From Providencia zhijiangensis (GTDB lineage Bacteria; Pseudomonadota; Gammaproteobacteria; Enterobacterales; Enterobacteriaceae): 64,000 nucleotides of DNA. The notes below the pieces were generated by a model. The model had not been told where the DNA came from. It ran no database searches and was given only the letters and a program-made list of their open reading frames with translations. The translations under genes and the position numbers were made by a program. The stretch lies in NCBI RefSeq assembly GCF_030315915.2, contig NZ_CP135990.1:3534001-3598000 (forward strand). Direction: 5' to 3'. This document shows, piece by piece, positions 27,655 through 38,205 of the stretch. Within the stretch, counting starts at the first letter, position 1; every line of letters begins with the position of its first letter.

Positions 27655-27818
27655 ATGTCTACAGTTTGGATCTTTACTATTTATCTCAAAAAGATAGTCT
27701 CTGAGAGCGTCACTTTTAGCGAATCGAGGCAAACCGCATATTGCTATGTTATAAAAGGGTCACATAGTGTATAAATAATCGTATACATTTTCGTTTTGAA
27801 TGAATTCAGGATAAAGAT

Positions 27819-28049
27819 ATGAATGTAGTGAAAACTCTCTGGCGTTGGATTGTAGCGAGCCAAAATCGTTTACAGATCTTTTTTGACCTGCTACTTCTGG
27901 TTTTATCCCCGTTTATTTTTATTTCGATCATTGGCTTCAATACTGCCGATCTGAATAAAGATATCTTTATTATTACCTTTATTATTATTGCCTATACCTA
28001 TGTGACTCGCTGGATCAGCAAGTGGTTAAGCAAAGAGAAAAAAGCGTAA
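27819..28049 (+). CDS. Small two-helix membrane protein, unknown
   Basis: 76-residue protein not recognised. It has a short amphipathic start (MNVVKTLWRWIVASQNR), two hydrophobic helices (about 20-40 and 48-64) and a basic end (SKWLSKEKKA), so it is probably an inner membrane hairpin with both ends in the cytosol. AGGA lies nine bases before the ATG. A stem-loop (TTCTTTCCTAA / TTAGGAAAGAA, 28065-28097) follows the stop. It sits between hemY and glmZ, where E. coli has no gene. The function is open; lineage-specific small membrane protein is the best description. Confidence 0.6.
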   Translation: MNVVKTLWRWIVASQNRLQIFFDLLLLVLSPFIFISIIGFNTADLNKDIFIITFIIIAYTYVTRWISKWLSKEKKA

Positions 28050-28120
28050 GCGAGAAGATAATGTTTCTTTCCTAATGCTCATCAGGTTAGGAAAGAACAT
28101 GACAACCCAAGATTGATACA

Positions 28121-28146
28121 AAAAAAACACCTGCCGAAGCAGGTGT
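28121..28146 (-). terminator. GlmZ intrinsic terminator
   Basis: On the minus strand ACACCTGC-TTCG-GCAGGTGT is followed by eight T residues: a perfect 8-bp stem with a UUCG tetraloop. Confidence 0.95.
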
Positions 28147-28323
28147 AAATAACAATCAGGTCTACAGACGGATGGTGCCTCACTCAACGTTTCGCCCGTT
28201 CGCTGATGGTAAGAGGATTAACTCTTGATCATCTAAATTGGACAATAGGCACCGATAATCGGCTTTGCGTCATCCCTGGGTTTATGAAGCAAGGCTGTCA
28301 TAATAAGTGGGATGAGCATCTAC
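28121..28323 (-). ncRNA. glmZ: Small regulatory RNA GlmZ
   Basis: About 203 bases, close to the 207 of E. coli GlmZ. The 5' end GTAGATGCTCATCCC, the internal CTCATAAAC-like and GGATGACGCA segments, the GCCGATTATCGGTGC hairpin and the late element ACGTTGAGTGAGGCACC followed by AGACCTG match E. coli GlmZ as I know it. The position downstream of hemY is also conserved. GlmZ base-pairs with glmS mRNA, with Hfq, to activate glucosamine-6-phosphate synthase. RapZ directs its cleavage by RNase E and GlmY acts as decoy. This supplies GlcNAc precursors for peptidoglycan, LPS and the ECA made by the genes to the right. Confidence 0.9.
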
Positions 28324-28334
28324 ATAATAGATAA

Positions 28335-28351
28335 TGCAGAATGCGTGCCAA
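28335..28351 (-). promoter_or_regulatory. Sigma-54 promoter of glmZ
   Basis: Minus strand TTGGCAC-gcatt-CTGCA matches the -24/-12 consensus TGGCAC-N5-TTGC with one difference. The GG lies about 25 bases and the GC about 13 bases before the inferred 5' end of GlmZ. A CATTAT close to the start could serve as an overlapping sigma-70 -10. Confidence 0.8.
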
Positions 28352-28487
28352 CTTTCAAATCACCCAAAATTTTTCTTTTTTCAACCCGCAACTACCCTGC
28401 TTTTAAACGATATTTTTATTTCTTACTTATTGTGATTTTTTAATACCTCATTCTGACTAAATTCCATTCTGTTCGATTCAGCTATTT

Positions 28488-28600
28488 TGTCTCAATTTAG
28501 AGACAGCTTAGAATGCCTATTAATTTCCCTATATAAATCAACCATTAAAGTGTCTCTTTTTGACGACATGGAAATAGGGGTTTGTATCGGATCTGCGACA
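28488..28600. promoter_or_regulatory. Three GlrR (QseF) activator sites upstream of glmZ
   Basis: Three copies of TGTC-N10-GACA at 28488-28505, 28551-28568 and 28583-28600 (the last has TGTA in the first half). They sit about 165-280 bases upstream of the GlmZ 5' end, the usual range for an enhancer-binding protein of sigma-54. GlrR/GlrK control with sigma-54 is described for glmY and for glmZ in many Enterobacterales. An AATCAACCATTAA between the first two resembles an IHF site. Confidence 0.78.
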
Positions 28601-28788
28601 AATATTTTTATTGATTAAAAACATAATGTTATAAACACATTCAGATAAGAACCATTCTTGTTAAAAGCGATACCGGAGATATCAGAATAAAGATAATAAA
28701 AAAACAGATTCAAGGATAAAGATAAGAAGATAAGAATACGGAAGGGAAAATAACCAAGTTAAAAATGATTACAGTTTTAAAATGCAAA

Positions 28789-28812
28789 AACCCCGCTCGA
28801 TTGAGCGGGGTT
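28789..28812 (-). terminator. tRNA operon terminator
   Basis: 10-bp perfect stem AACCCCGCTC / GAGCGGGGTT with a 4-base loop; read on minus it ends in TTTTTG. Closes the Arg-His-Leu-Pro tRNA unit. Confidence 0.92.
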
Positions 28813-28820
28813 CTTTAAAT

Positions 28821-28897
28821 TGGTCGGCGAGAGAGGATTCGAACCTCCGACCCACTGGTCCCAAACCAGTTGCGCTACCAAGCTGCGCTACTCGCCG
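28821..28897 (-). tRNA. proM: tRNA-Pro(TGG)
   Basis: 77 bases with encoded CCA. Acceptor CGGCGAG/CTCGCCG, anticodon loop TTTGGGA with anticodon TGG, and T-loop GGTTCGAATCC. Nearly identical to E. coli proM and last in the argX-hisR-leuT-proM order. Confidence 0.97.
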
Positions 28898-28940
28898 AAA
28901 TTTAACTGCTTAAGGCAGTAACTCGACATCATTTTTTTCG

Positions 28941-29026
28941 TGGTGCGAAAGGGGGGACTTGAACCCCCACGTCCATAGGACACTAACACCTGAAGCTAGC
29001 GCGTCTACCAATTCCGCCACCCTCGC
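28941..29026 (-). tRNA. leuT: tRNA-Leu(CAG)
   Basis: 86 bases with a long variable arm (TGTCCTATGGACG) typical of class II tRNA-Leu, anticodon CAG in the TTCAGGT loop, and encoded CCA. The acceptor stem GCGAGGG/CTTTCGC uses two G-U pairs. Confidence 0.96.
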
Positions 29027-29042
29027 AATGTCACAAAAAAAA

Positions 29043-29119
29043 TGGGGTGGCTAATGGGACTCGAACCCACGACAACTGGAATCACAATCCAGGGCTCTAC
29101 CAACTGAGCTATAGCCACC
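29043..29119 (-). tRNA. hisR: tRNA-His(GTG)
   Basis: 77 bases including the extra 5' G typical of tRNA-His. Anticodon GTG in TTGTGAT, T-loop GGTTCGAGTCC, encoded CCA. Third member of the four-gene transcript counted from its 3' end. Confidence 0.97.
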
Positions 29120-29197
29120 ATAACTTCACTTATTTCAAAGTGTTGTCATACTACTACATACAACTTTATTTTGCCACCGTAGCTTGTCACCTTTTGA

Positions 29198-29274
<77 letters not shown>

Positions 29275-29295
29275 TTAACGCCGTTGCGGGAGAGG

Positions 29296-29324
29296 ATAGT
29301 ACGGATTTATCCCCCTGCTGTCTA
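29296..29324 (-). promoter_or_regulatory. tRNA operon promoter
   Basis: Minus strand TAGACA-N17-TACTAT followed by the GC-rich discriminator CCTCTCCCGC before argX. The discriminator is the type that makes stable-RNA promoters sensitive to ppGpp. Confidence 0.72.
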
Positions 29325-29374
29325 GTCCTTTTTTCAATAAAATTATCGATTGCTTGCCTTTTATCCATTTCGTC

Positions 29375-29406
29375 GAGAAAGAGAGCATTTTTTCCCTCTT
29401 TCTCGT
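29375..29406 (-). terminator. Stem-loop after thrP
   Basis: 10-bp perfect stem CGAGAAAGAG / CTCTTTCTCG with a 12-base T-rich loop. The T-run after the stem on minus is poor, so it may be a weak terminator. Confidence 0.5.
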
Positions 29407-29438
29407 CTATTAGATGAAATTTTACCCACAAAATATTT

Positions 29439-30818
29439 TTACGATGTGCTTTTATCGTGGCGACTAAAGCTGCGGATCACAAAATAAAGCCCTGAAACCG
29501 TCAATAAAAAGATAGCCCCTACAATCAGTGACAAACGCGTTTCTGGGTTAATCGCCATCCCCACTAGCACACAGGCTAAAAACAGCAGTGTGGCGTAGTT
29601 CACCCATGGAAACAGAATCGATTTAAACGTATGCCCTGCCATCTGCTGCTGGTTCTGCTTACGAAAACGTAGCTGGCTGGTCAAGATCACTAACCAAGGC
29701 ACCATTCCTGGCAAGACGCTCGCACTATATACATACACAAACACCTGCTCAGGGTTTGGAATGATGTAGTTCAAGCTCGACCCTGCAACCAAGCATAAGA
29801 TAGTAAAGCCGACACAACGCGCTGGAACGCCGTTTTTCGTCAGTTTTAATAGTCCACTCGGTAACTGCTTATTCTGTGCCAGCGCGTATAACATACGCCC
29901 ACCGCTGTACATGCCGCTATTGCAGCCAGATAATGCTGCGGTGAGCACCACAAAGTTAATGACCGCGGCGGCCGAGACAATCCCCACTTTAGCGAATGTC
30001 ATCACAAACGGGCTGCCTTGTTGCCCGACTTCCGTCCACGGGAACAGCGTCACCACAATAAAAATGGCGCCGACATAGAAAATAAGAATGCGCCACAGAA
30101 TATTATTGATGGCTTTTTTCAGTGTCACTTGTGGGTTTTTGGCTTCTCCTGCGGTGATCCCGACGAGCTCAACACCTTGATAAGATGCCACCACGATACA
30201 CAACGCAAATAAGAAACCTTTCCAGCCGCCAGCGAAGAATCCGCCATGCTCGGTCAAATTAGCCAATCCAATCGGTTCGAAATTATTGCCAAGACCAAAG
30301 AAAATTAGCCCTAAACCAATCAAAATCATCACGACGATCGTGGTCACTTTGATCATCGCAAACCAAAATTCCAGCTCGCCGTATAGCCTCACTGCGGCGA
30401 GGTTTGCCAGTGCCACCAACGCAACGGCAACCATCGCAAATATCCACTGAGGCACATCAGGGAACCAATACTTTGCATATTCCCCGATTGCAGTTATCTC
30501 TGAAATTCCAACCGCGACCCACATAAACCAATAACCCCACGCGGTTAAACATCCCCAAAAAGGGCTTAAATATTTATAACCAAATGAAGCAAATGAACCA
30601 GTGACTGGCTCCAGAAAGAGCATTTCGCCCATAGAACGCATGATGAAGAAGACAAATAGCCCTGCGATAATATACGCCAGTAGTACGGATGGCCCCGCCC
30701 ACTTCAACGTACTCGCTGAGCCCATAAATAGCCCAACTCCAATTGTTCCGCCCAAAGCAATCAGCTCAATATGACGGGCTTCTAGCCCTCGCTGAAGACC
30801 TTGCTGTGGCTTATCCAT
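29439..30818 (-). CDS. thrP: Threonine/serine permease ThrP (YifK)
   Basis: 459-residue amino acid permease of the APC superfamily with 12 helices. The N-terminal [20 protein letters not shown] signature and the long near-identity with E. coli YifK across helices 1-8 (for example [26 protein letters not shown]) identify it. YifK/ThrP imports threonine and serine with protons. I choose ATG 30818 with AGGGGA five bases upstream; the frame opens 17 codons earlier. It lies between the ECA operon terminator and the tRNA operon, as in E. coli. It is known there as a target of Lrp and of the sRNA GcvB; I did not identify those sites here. Confidence 0.94.
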   Translation of the reverse strand: MDKPQQGLQRGLEARHIELIALGGTIGVGLFMGSASTLKWAGPSVLLAYIIAGLFVFFIMRSMGEMLFLEPVTGSFASFGYKYLSPFWGCLTAWGYWFMWVAVGISEITAIGEYAKYWFPDVPQWIFAMVAVALVALANLAAVRLYGELEFWFAMIKVTTIVVMILIGLGLIFFGLGNNFEPIGLANLTEHGGFFAGGWKGFLFALCIVVASYQGVELVGITAGEAKNPQVTLKKAINNILWRILIFYVGAIFIVVTLFPWTEVGQQGSPFVMTFAKVGIVSAAAVINFVVLTAALSGCNSGMYSGGRMLYALAQNKQLPSGLLKLTKNGVPARCVGFTILCLVAGSSLNYIIPNPEQVFVYVYSASVLPGMVPWLVILTSQLRFRKQNQQQMAGHTFKSILFPWVNYATLLFLACVLVGMAINPETRLSLIVGAIFLLTVSGLYFVIRSFSRHDKSTS

Positions 30819-31014
30819 AATTTCCCCTGTCGATAATAACCATTCGATATTCGCAGCTCTAATAGCCATAACTTTTTAGTCATCGCGGCTGGTTGTCGAA
30901 AATAAAATAAAAAATACAATCCCCCAAGATACCGTGAGATCCCTTAGGTTGCATCTATTTTTGAACAATTGCAGGTATATTTGAAGCGATAATGGGGACG
31001 CCAGAAATAAATAA

Positions 31015-31031
31015 ACCCGCATTACGCGGGT
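31015..31031 (-). terminator. ECA operon terminator
   Basis: Stem ACCCGC / GCGGGT with a 5-base loop, 21 bases beyond the wecG stop; read on minus it is followed by TTATTTATTT. Confidence 0.75.
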
Positions 31032-31051
31032 CTATTCAGTAAGAAGAAGGC

Positions 31052-31789
31052 TTAAAGCTTACCACCGTAGTAGTAGCCTAAAAACTTCAGCAATTTAAAC
31101 TGTCGTTTAATTCGCGTTGGTTGGGAAAGTAAGCGATACAGCCATTCTAGCCCTAAATTTTGCCAAACTTTAGGCGCACGCTTAACGTGACCGGTAAACA
31201 CGTCATAAGTCCCACCGACGCCCATATACAAAGCATCAGGATGCACGACACGGCAATCACGCATAAAGATTTCTTGTTTAGGTGAGCCCATCGCCACGGT
31301 CACAATCTTGGCACCACTCGCGTGAATACGCTCAAACAATGCACTGCGGTCTTCTGCCGTAAAGTAGCCATCTTGGGAATCCACAATGTTGACATTCCAT
31401 TGTGCGCGTAGCTTCGCTTTAGTTTGCTCAAGAATTTCTGGCTTACCACCGACTAAAAATACTGGCGTGCCTTCTTTTCCTGCGCGCTCCATCAAGCCTT
31501 CCCATAAATCGGCACCTGCCACGCGAGAAACCTCGGCTTTCGGGTATTTACGGCGAATAGCACGCACAATGCTGATCCCATCAGCATAAAGGTATTCCGC
31601 CTGTCCTAATAAGGTATTCAGGGCGGTATCTTGCTCTGCAATCATCACTTTTTCTGCGTTGATAGCCACAAGTGTGCCGGTTTTGGTCTTACCGTCAGCA
31701 AACAGATAGTCCAAGAAATGGGCCATGTTTTTAAAGCCCCAAATATTATGACCTCTGATGCTATATTGAGGAATTGACGACTGTTCCAT
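31052..31789 (-). CDS. wecG: UDP-N-acetyl-D-mannosaminuronate transferase
   Basis: Transfers ManNAcA from UDP-ManNAcA to GlcNAc-PP-undecaprenol (lipid I) giving lipid II of the ECA pathway. It is a WecG/TagA/CpsF (GT26) glycosyltransferase of 245 residues on the cytosolic face of the membrane. Family segments seen are [18 protein letters not shown] (about 75-84) and [14 protein letters not shown] (about 167-180). I choose ATG 31789, which has AAGGAG six bases upstream; the frame opens 11 codons earlier inside wzyE. It is the last gene of the ECA operon, ten bases after wzyE. Confidence 0.95.
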   Translation of the reverse strand: MEQSSIPQYSIRGHNIWGFKNMAHFLDYLFADGKTKTGTLVAINAEKVMIAEQDTALNTLLGQAEYLYADGISIVRAIRRKYPKAEVSRVAGADLWEGLMERAGKEGTPVFLVGGKPEILEQTKAKLRAQWNVNIVDSQDGYFTAEDRSALFERIHASGAKIVTVAMGSPKQEIFMRDCRVVHPDALYMGVGGTYDVFTGHVKRAPKVWQNLGLEWLYRLLSQPTRIKRQFKLLKFLGYYYGGKL

Positions 31790-31799
31790 GATGCTCCTT

Positions 31800-33155
31800 T
31801 TAACGGCTTTCCCGTTGACCACTTTTTAAATATGAAGCGGCTTTAATACGAATAAGACCGGCACTTTCAAATAACCAGTACAGTAATTTAGCTAACACTA
31901 AACATAGTCCGAAGACTAAACAGAAAAAGACCACGCGCGAGACAAAGGAATCAACCCCTTCGCGAGCTAATACAATCATGTTGAAGATGGCCCCGAAACA
32001 AAATGCCTGCATAATCGCGGCCTTGTAACGATTGGATTCTTTTAGACTTAAACCATAAATCCAGTCAAACCATTTAATGATCATACCCACCACGATCGCG
32101 CCCAGCGGGATAAACAGCACTCCCCCCATGACTACCAGAGAGCCAATTAGCGTAGGAGAAATCGCTAACCCAGAATGGTTATTCAGCACTTCCCACGTAA
32201 AATAGTTAGCTGAGTTTAATACCGTATCAGGACGTTCAGGCCATACCCATGCAGGAATAAACACATAGAAATCACGGATAATCGGCGCTAAACCTTGAAA
32301 TTCCATTTGGTCATAATAGCTGAGCAATAATCCTAAGTTTTCCCACGGCGAGAACGTATCACGGGTTAGATACAAGAAAGTGTAAAACGCTTCGGCACCG
32401 CTCACATCAAGACCGTAACGCTTGAGAGCTAACCAGAACATCCCAACAATACTTGCCACACCTGCCGCCGCCAGCATCCAAAGCGTGATCCAGCCTCTGA
32501 CAATCCCGATAAATAGGAACAGAGCAAATGCCAAGATAATATTGGCACGAGTTCCGCCCACAATTACATAGGTTAAGAAACCGAATGAAACCGTGCTGAT
32601 CAAGAAGAAAATCCAGCGTTTTTGCGTGGGTTTCAAGAAATAGACAATCAGCATTGCAGGGATAAAGAAGTAGAAAAAGCGCTTCAATGCCACGCCCGAC
32701 ACCTGACTGGAAAATATCTGGCTATAGGATTTCAACTTAAACAGCAAGAAGCCGTTATCCATGAAGAAAATACCTACAGTAACCACCGCCACGGCAATTA
32801 GTAGCAGACAGGTCAGATTGGTTTCCACCTTATTCATGCTAAATACGGCGCGACGCTGGGTATCCACGCGCTTAGTTAAACGCGTTTTGTACGTCACATA
32901 GTAAATGGCATAGAAGCTGGTTGACGCCAACATGGCATACATCAAGTAATCGGCAGGGACTATCGCGACATCAAACTGGAAAACCAATGCGCAAGTCAGT
33001 GGGAATCCGAAGTAAAACGTCAGTAAATACAATAAAGTAAAGAAAATATTAAAATTAAAGCGCACACGTAAAAACTCTTTATACATCAGCGTGCCGATAA
33101 AGATAATAGAGATTAGGTAGATAAGCGCTAAGCCACCCAATTCAAGCAATGTCAT
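31800..33155 (-). CDS. wzyE: ECA polymerase WzyE
   Basis: Inner membrane polymerase that joins flipped ECA trisaccharide repeats on undecaprenyl diphosphate at the periplasmic face. The 451-residue protein has about 11-12 hydrophobic helices and a large periplasmic loop near 240-310 with the conserved [21 protein letters not shown] region. It overlaps wecF by four bases. WzzE, encoded near the other end of the operon, sets chain length with it. Wzy proteins have low similarity outside the group, but the sequence and position are clearly WzyE. Confidence 0.94.
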   Translation of the reverse strand: MTLLELGGLALIYLISIIFIGTLMYKEFLRVRFNFNIFFTLLYLLTFYFGFPLTCALVFQFDVAIVPADYLMYAMLASTSFYAIYYVTYKTRLTKRVDTQRRAVFSMNKVETNLTCLLLIAVAVVTVGIFFMDNGFLLFKLKSYSQIFSSQVSGVALKRFFYFFIPAMLIVYFLKPTQKRWIFFLISTVSFGFLTYVIVGGTRANIILAFALFLFIGIVRGWITLWMLAAAGVASIVGMFWLALKRYGLDVSGAEAFYTFLYLTRDTFSPWENLGLLLSYYDQMEFQGLAPIIRDFYVFIPAWVWPERPDTVLNSANYFTWEVLNNHSGLAISPTLIGSLVVMGGVLFIPLGAIVVGMIIKWFDWIYGLSLKESNRYKAAIMQAFCFGAIFNMIVLAREGVDSFVSRVVFFCLVFGLCLVLAKLLYWLFESAGLIRIKAASYLKSGQRESR

Positions 33156-34234
33156 GCTTTCGCCTCCGCGATGCTGAGGATCTGTTTCCAGCCATCAGTA
33201 AAGTTAGGCGCAAAGAATTCAATATGCTGTTTATTAAGCGAATTCATTTGGCGTTGTGCTTCATCCACTAATGGCAGAGTTAGCTCATCACCATAGAAAA
33301 AGACCGGGACATTCTGCGCCGTTAAATCTTGCCAGAAGGTATTTTGGCGGCTAATGACAAAAGGAATAGAGAACTGAATAAGCAAACAGACCGTTCCAAC
33401 CCCTTGTTGGCGATTAAAAATAAAGTAGCCAAGGTCGCAGGTTTTCAGCAAATTCAGGTAATCATCGAACGCCATACGCTCTTTAAGGATATCCACCTGC
33501 CCTTGAGGGAATTCGCTCTGTGCTGCTTGCTCAACTTCTGCAATGTAGTTTTGGTTATTCGCTGGGTAGCCCATTGGGACTATCACTTTCACCTTGTCGC
33601 CAAATTGCTGTTTAATCGCGCTCAGCGCTTCCACATGACGATTGGAGCGGTCACCTGAGTTACCGAGCAGGATAGTTAGCTGCTCGCCCTCACGAGGCTG
33701 ACGTTCGTTTAGCGTCAATGCCGGATCCATACGTGTCGGGAAATAGAGAACCGACGATGGCACATTAGGATTCGACTGTTGGAAATGGCACAAATCTCCC
33801 CGTGTTGCACAAACGTGCCCCACTTTCTTTTGTGCCAGACGACGTAGAATATAAAATAGCTTAAATTTCAGTGAGCTAGATTCTTCATAGAGATCAGCCC
33901 CCCAAATATGCCACCAAAATTGATGGGATTTTATCTTGCCAAAAAGCAGTGCTAACCAAATTGGCGCATTAAATTGCCCATGGAAGAAAAAGCGTGTCCG
34001 ACGCTCCGCTTTCGCGCGACGGATAACGCTATCTGCAATAGATTGTTTACTGTCAAAAACTTCAATTTCAAGCATCGGATAGGCAGCAGCAAGCTGCGCA
34101 TCCTGGCTCACCACCATAAAATGCGGCTTTTGTGACGGAGCCATCTCTTGGCAAATAACGTTATTAAAAAACGTTAAAACCGTCTGATTATGATGCGGGA
34201 GATCAGATCCCAGTACATGTATTAAGGTTGTCAT
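33152..34234 (-). CDS. wecF: TDP-Fuc4NAc:lipid II transferase
   Basis: Adds the third sugar, 4-acetamido-4,6-dideoxy-D-galactose, to lipid II to make lipid III. The 360-residue GT56 enzyme has the segments [18 protein letters not shown] at the start, [12 protein letters not shown] near 110 and [12 protein letters not shown] near 190. The C-terminal [18 protein letters not shown] is the donor-binding region of the family. Four-base overlaps with wzxE before and wzyE after show tight translational coupling. No membrane helix; peripheral on the cytosolic side. Confidence 0.95.
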   Translation of the reverse strand: MTTLIHVLGSDLPHHNQTVLTFFNNVICQEMAPSQKPHFMVVSQDAQLAAAYPMLEIEVFDSKQSIADSVIRRAKAERRTRFFFHGQFNAPIWLALLFGKIKSHQFWWHIWGADLYEESSSLKFKLFYILRRLAQKKVGHVCATRGDLCHFQQSNPNVPSSVLYFPTRMDPALTLNERQPREGEQLTILLGNSGDRSNRHVEALSAIKQQFGDKVKVIVPMGYPANNQNYIAEVEQAAQSEFPQGQVDILKERMAFDDYLNLLKTCDLGYFIFNRQQGVGTVCLLIQFSIPFVISRQNTFWQDLTAQNVPVFFYGDELTLPLVDEAQRQMNSLNKQHIEFFAPNFTDGWKQILSIAEAKA

Positions 34235-35481
34235 GCTCGCCTACGGTAGATCAAAAATACGCAACAACAGAGAGTAAAATATACGATATAGGTCGCCATA
34301 TAGGCTTGCGTCGCTCCCACGGCGCCATGTTCAGGAATAAACCAATGGGCAAAGCCCGTTAACAGAACAAATTGGCTCACTTCCGTAAGAACATAAAAAC
34401 GCAGCGCCGCTTTCGCGATGACCAGATAACCAAAGACGTAAGCACCCACTTTCAATACGTCGCCGACCAGCTGCCAAGCGAACAGGTCTCTCATCCCTGT
34501 AAACTCTTTTGAGAATAGCAACCAAATCGCAAAATCACGCAGCAGCCAAACCGTAAAGCTCACGGCGGCAACAGCAGGTAATACAAACTTCAATGCCTTA
34601 ACAATTTCGGCAGAGATTTCATTTTTATGCTGTAAACGGGATAACGTCGGCAGCAAATAGACCGAAAATGTTGCTGTGATGAATTGTAAATAGGCATCCG
34701 AAATCGTGGTGACGCCCGTCCATAATCCCACTTCATCCCAGCTATAGGTTTGTGCCAGTAAATTTCGCATCATGATATAGGCGACTGGCAGCGTAATCGC
34801 CGTCAACATCGCCATGATAGTGAATTTACCAAGACTAGTGGCAATGGCTTTATCCCACGCAGGTTTGAGGGATGACAACGCAAACTGTTTACGTCGAATA
34901 ACCATACCTGCCGCAGGCAACACCACCAACGCAGGAACCAATGCTAACCCTGCAAGTGCGCCATCATAACCACCCATTAGATAGCATAAATAATAGGCGA
35001 CCACGCCGATTATGCTACCAAAAATGATGGCCGTCGCATTCCCCGCAGCGTCTCGGTAACCTTTCAAAATCGCCAAGAAATAGTTCGCGTACGCGATACC
35101 CATTTGAATCAAGGCAACCATGCGGATCACGCCACTGTATTGCTCAGTATCAAATAATGCGGCACTGATCGGGGCACTGCATAGCAAGAAAATAATCGCC
35201 AGTAACGTTGAAAATCCGAGGATTATCGTGGAAGACGTTCCCAGCACAGCCCGTAATTTCTGCGGATCTTGATGGTGTTCTGCCACATATTTTGTGACAC
35301 CATTGAAGATCCCAGCGCCAGACAATACGCCTAGCACCGTAATTAATTGGCGGAAGTTCCCCGCCAGACCCACACCACTCGGGCCAAATGAGACTGCAAA
35401 TAATTTCACGATCAACAGGCCCACCCCGATTTTAATCAGGGTAGACCCAGCAGTCCAAACCGATGCTTTAGCAAGTGACAT
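34231..35481 (-). CDS. wzxE: Lipid III flippase WzxE
   Basis: MOP/MATE-like flippase that moves the undecaprenyl-linked ECA trisaccharide across the inner membrane. It has 416 residues with 12 hydrophobic helices, starting [23 protein letters not shown], the family N-terminus. It overlaps wecE by one base and wecF by four. The protein has the length of E. coli WzxE and no frameshift. Confidence 0.95.
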   Translation of the reverse strand: MSLAKASVWTAGSTLIKIGVGLLIVKLFAVSFGPSGVGLAGNFRQLITVLGVLSGAGIFNGVTKYVAEHHQDPQKLRAVLGTSSTIILGFSTLLAIIFLLCSAPISAALFDTEQYSGVIRMVALIQMGIAYANYFLAILKGYRDAAGNATAIIFGSIIGVVAYYLCYLMGGYDGALAGLALVPALVVLPAAGMVIRRKQFALSSLKPAWDKAIATSLGKFTIMAMLTAITLPVAYIMMRNLLAQTYSWDEVGLWTGVTTISDAYLQFITATFSVYLLPTLSRLQHKNEISAEIVKALKFVLPAVAAVSFTVWLLRDFAIWLLFSKEFTGMRDLFAWQLVGDVLKVGAYVFGYLVIAKAALRFYVLTEVSQFVLLTGFAHWFIPEHGAVGATQAYMATYIVYFTLCCCVFLIYRRRA

Positions 35482-36611
35482 TAGGCAAAGAACGCTTTGA
35501 TTCGCTCAATAACCACTTGCTGCTCGTCGTCTGTCATGTTGTAGAACATAGGCAGACGCACTAAACGGTCACTTTCAACCGAAGTGTATTTGTCTTCACC
35601 GTGGAAATAACCGAATTCCATTCCAGCAGGGCTGGTGTGCAGTGGTACATAGTGGAAAACAGTCAAAATGCCATGAGATTTCATATAGTCATTAAACTCT
35701 GTGCGCTCTTCCACATCTTTGAGTTTGATATAGAACATATGGGCATTATGTTTCAAATCTTCCGGCACGGTGGCTAACTCTAAACGACCTGCAGCTACCA
35801 GCGGTTGTAACGCTTGATAATAGCGATCCCACAGCAGTAAACGGCGTTCGTTGATTTTGTCGGCTTCTTCTAACTGCGCCCATAAATAGGCTGCTTGTAA
35901 GTCAGATAACAGGTAGCTTGAGCCGATGTCGCGCCAGGTATATTTGTCCACTTGACCACGGAAGAATTGGCTGCGGTTTGTACCTTTTTCACGGATCACT
36001 TCTGCACGGTTAATCAACGCTTTATCATTGATTAAGGTCGCACCACCTTCACCACCTGAAGAGTAGTTTTTGGTTTCATGGAAGCTATAGCAGCCAATAT
36101 GACCGATGGTACCCAATGCTTTACCTTTGTAGGTAGACATCACGCCTTGCGCCGCGTCTTCAATCACAAATAAATTGTGTTTCTTCGCGATAGCCATGAT
36201 GGTGTCCATTTCACAAGCCACGCCTGCGTAGTGAACAGGAACAATTGCACGAGTGCGGTCAGTGATTGCCGCTTCAATCTTGGTTTCATCGATATTCATC
36301 GTATCTGGACGAATATCCACGAACACAATTTTAGCGCCACGTAACACGAATGCGTTAGAGGTCGATACGAAGGTAAAGCTTGGCATGATGACTTCATCGC
36401 CCGGCTTAATATCAATCAGGATCGCTGCCATTTCTAATGAAGCGGTGCAAGACGGCGTTAACTGGACTTTCGGGCAGTTAAAACGTTTCTCCATCCACTC
36501 TTCACAACGCTTAGTGAAACCACCATCCCCGCACAGTTTGCCACTAGCCATGGCCTGCTTCATATACTCAACTTCAGTACCTACAACGGGTGGTTTATTA
36601 AATGGAATCAT
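35481..36611 (-). CDS. wecE: dTDP-4-amino-4,6-dideoxygalactose transaminase
   Basis: PLP-dependent sugar aminotransferase converting dTDP-4-keto-6-deoxyglucose to dTDP-4-amino-4,6-dideoxygalactose for ECA. From ATG 36611 it is 376 residues, equal to E. coli WecE. The PLP lysine is Lys181 in SFHETKNYSSGGEGG, and the PLP phosphate and ring contacts include EDAAQG near 151-156. The frame extends 15 codons upstream, overlapping wecD further, but MIPFNKPPV is the family start. It overlaps the end of wecD by 14 bases and the start of wzxE by one. Confidence 0.96.
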   Translation of the reverse strand: MIPFNKPPVVGTEVEYMKQAMASGKLCGDGGFTKRCEEWMEKRFNCPKVQLTPSCTASLEMAAILIDIKPGDEVIMPSFTFVSTSNAFVLRGAKIVFVDIRPDTMNIDETKIEAAITDRTRAIVPVHYAGVACEMDTIMAIAKKHNLFVIEDAAQGVMSTYKGKALGTIGHIGCYSFHETKNYSSGGEGGATLINDKALINRAEVIREKGTNRSQFFRGQVDKYTWRDIGSSYLLSDLQAAYLWAQLEEADKINERRLLLWDRYYQALQPLVAAGRLELATVPEDLKHNAHMFYIKLKDVEERTEFNDYMKSHGILTVFHYVPLHTSPAGMEFGYFHGEDKYTSVESDRLVRLPMFYNMTDDEQQVVIERIKAFFA

Positions 36612-37338
36612 GTTGTCCCCTGTATAACCAATATGCTGTGCTGGCGATTGCCGCACCGCTACGTGAATAAAGATTTAACGCCGCAACATTGCTCATTTGC
36701 GTGGCAACATTTAACTGTCTTTTTTGGTGTTGCACACACCACTGATACGCTGCTGACATTAATTTCCGACCGATACCGCGTCCTGTTGCATTTGGCGTTG
36801 CCGCTAACAGCCCAATTCTAGCTGTATCTGCATCAAGGCTACGTAGGCTAACGAAACCTAAAATATCACCTGCATTATCTCTAAGGAGTAAACAGGTGTG
36901 GTCAAAGGTGCCAAGAACGGCTTTTTCTATCCATAATGCATAAAACCGACCGCTGTCCCCTTCATGATACCAAGGGGTTCTAAAGCGGCTGTTACTAAAC
37001 ACAGAGGCGGCGGTGTCGCGCAGAGAAACAATATCCCCTGTTTGTGCAACAACCACATTATCCGTCTCTGATAACGCTGTGTTTAGATAAGCATTTTCTG
37101 TGCCAATAGTTAACGCAAAATCAATTTCGCCTTCAACAAAACTGAACCCCATACTGGCTAGCTCATCGATTTTAGCTGTCTCGGATGCCGCAACTTTCGC
37201 TTGCACAATCTCAAACTTATCCAATTGATAAGAAAGAATAATTTGTGCATCAGTCGCGGCGAAATCCAGTTTCGCCGTTGAACGTTTGAAAAAATCAGAT
37301 TCCCAATCTAGGGGATCAATATTGGCGCGGACGGACAC
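36598..37338 (-). CDS. wecD: dTDP-fucosamine acetyltransferase
   Basis: GNAT-family N-acetyltransferase that uses acetyl-CoA to make dTDP-Fuc4NAc. The 246-residue protein has the GNAT core in its C-terminal half: [20 protein letters not shown] near 192-211 is the acetyl-CoA pyrophosphate loop and [13 protein letters not shown] follows. The N-terminal half ([10 protein letters not shown]) is the sugar-binding part. It is a little longer than E. coli WecD (224). It overlaps rffH by 23 bases; an internal start is possible but no better ribosome-binding site was seen. Confidence 0.92.
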   Translation of the reverse strand: MSVRANIDPLDWESDFFKRSTAKLDFAATDAQIILSYQLDKFEIVQAKVAASETAKIDELASMGFSFVEGEIDFALTIGTENAYLNTALSETDNVVVAQTGDIVSLRDTAASVFSNSRFRTPWYHEGDSGRFYALWIEKAVLGTFDHTCLLLRDNAGDILGFVSLRSLDADTARIGLLAATPNATGRGIGRKLMSAAYQWCVQHQKRQLNVATQMSNVAALNLYSRSGAAIASTAYWLYRGQHDSI

Positions 37339-38197
37339 GAAGTAAGTCCTCTAAGTATTTGCCATAACCTGTTTTATTTAGGCGAGCGGCGGCTTCTTTA
37401 ACTTGGTCGTCAGACAACCAGCCATTACGCCATGCAATCTCTTCTAAACAAGCCACTTTAAAGCCTTGGCGTTTCTCAACGGTCTGAACAAATGTTCCGG
37501 CTTCAATTAAGCTGTCATGGGTTCCCGTATCTAACCAAGCGAATCCACGACCGAGCAGCTCAACGCTAAGCTCGCCGCGCTCTAAATACATTTGGTTGAT
37601 GGAGGTAATTTCTAATTCACCACGTTCGGAAGGTTTTACTTGCTTAGCAAAATCAACCACTTGGTTATCATAGAAATATAAACCCGTCACTGCCCAGTTT
37701 GATTTCGGTTTTTTTGGCTTTTCTTCGATAGACAACGCTTTGAAATTGTCATCAAACTCCACCACACCAAAACGCTCAGGATCCATCACTTGATAGCCGA
37801 ATACTGTCGCGCCCTTTTGACGTGCCGCGACTGACATTAATTTAGGGCTGAATGAGTGACCGAAGAAAATATTGTCTCCGAGCACTAAGCAGCAAGAGTC
37901 CCCATTAATGAACTCTTCACCAATGATAAACGCTTGAGCCAGTCCATCTGGAGAAGGCTGTTCCGCGTAGCTCAATTCGATCCCAAACTCATGACCATCG
38001 CCCAGTAAACGCTGGAACATTGGCAAATCATCTGGCGTCGAAATCACTAGAATTTCGCGGATCCCTGCCAGCATTAACACTGACAGCGGATAATAAATCA
38101 TTGGCTTATCGTAGATAGGCAGCAGCTGTTTTGAGATGCCGCGAGTGATCGGGTGCAAACGCGTTCCCGAGCCACCAGCCAGAATAATACCTTTCAT
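37316..38197 (-). CDS. rffH: Glucose-1-phosphate thymidylyltransferase 2
   Basis: Makes dTDP-glucose from glucose-1-phosphate and dTTP, the first step towards dTDP-Fuc4NAc. From ATG 38197 it is 293 residues. The nucleotide-binding loop [13 protein letters not shown] lies at 8-20, [14 protein letters not shown] follows, and metal ligands are in [10 protein letters not shown] near 107-116 and [10 protein letters not shown] near 220. AGGAGG is present seven bases upstream. The gene lies eight bases after rffG. rffG and rffH duplicate the rmlB/rmlA functions, and no rml cluster is in this window. Confidence 0.96.
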   Translation of the reverse strand: MKGIILAGGSGTRLHPITRGISKQLLPIYDKPMIYYPLSVLMLAGIREILVISTPDDLPMFQRLLGDGHEFGIELSYAEQPSPDGLAQAFIIGEEFINGDSCCLVLGDNIFFGHSFSPKLMSVAARQKGATVFGYQVMDPERFGVVEFDDNFKALSIEEKPKKPKSNWAVTGLYFYDNQVVDFAKQVKPSERGELEITSINQMYLERGELSVELLGRGFAWLDTGTHDSLIEAGTFVQTVEKRQGFKVACLEEIAWRNGWLSDDQVKEAAARLNKTGYGKYLEDLLRVRPRQY

Positions 38198-38205
38198 ATT
38201 GCCTC

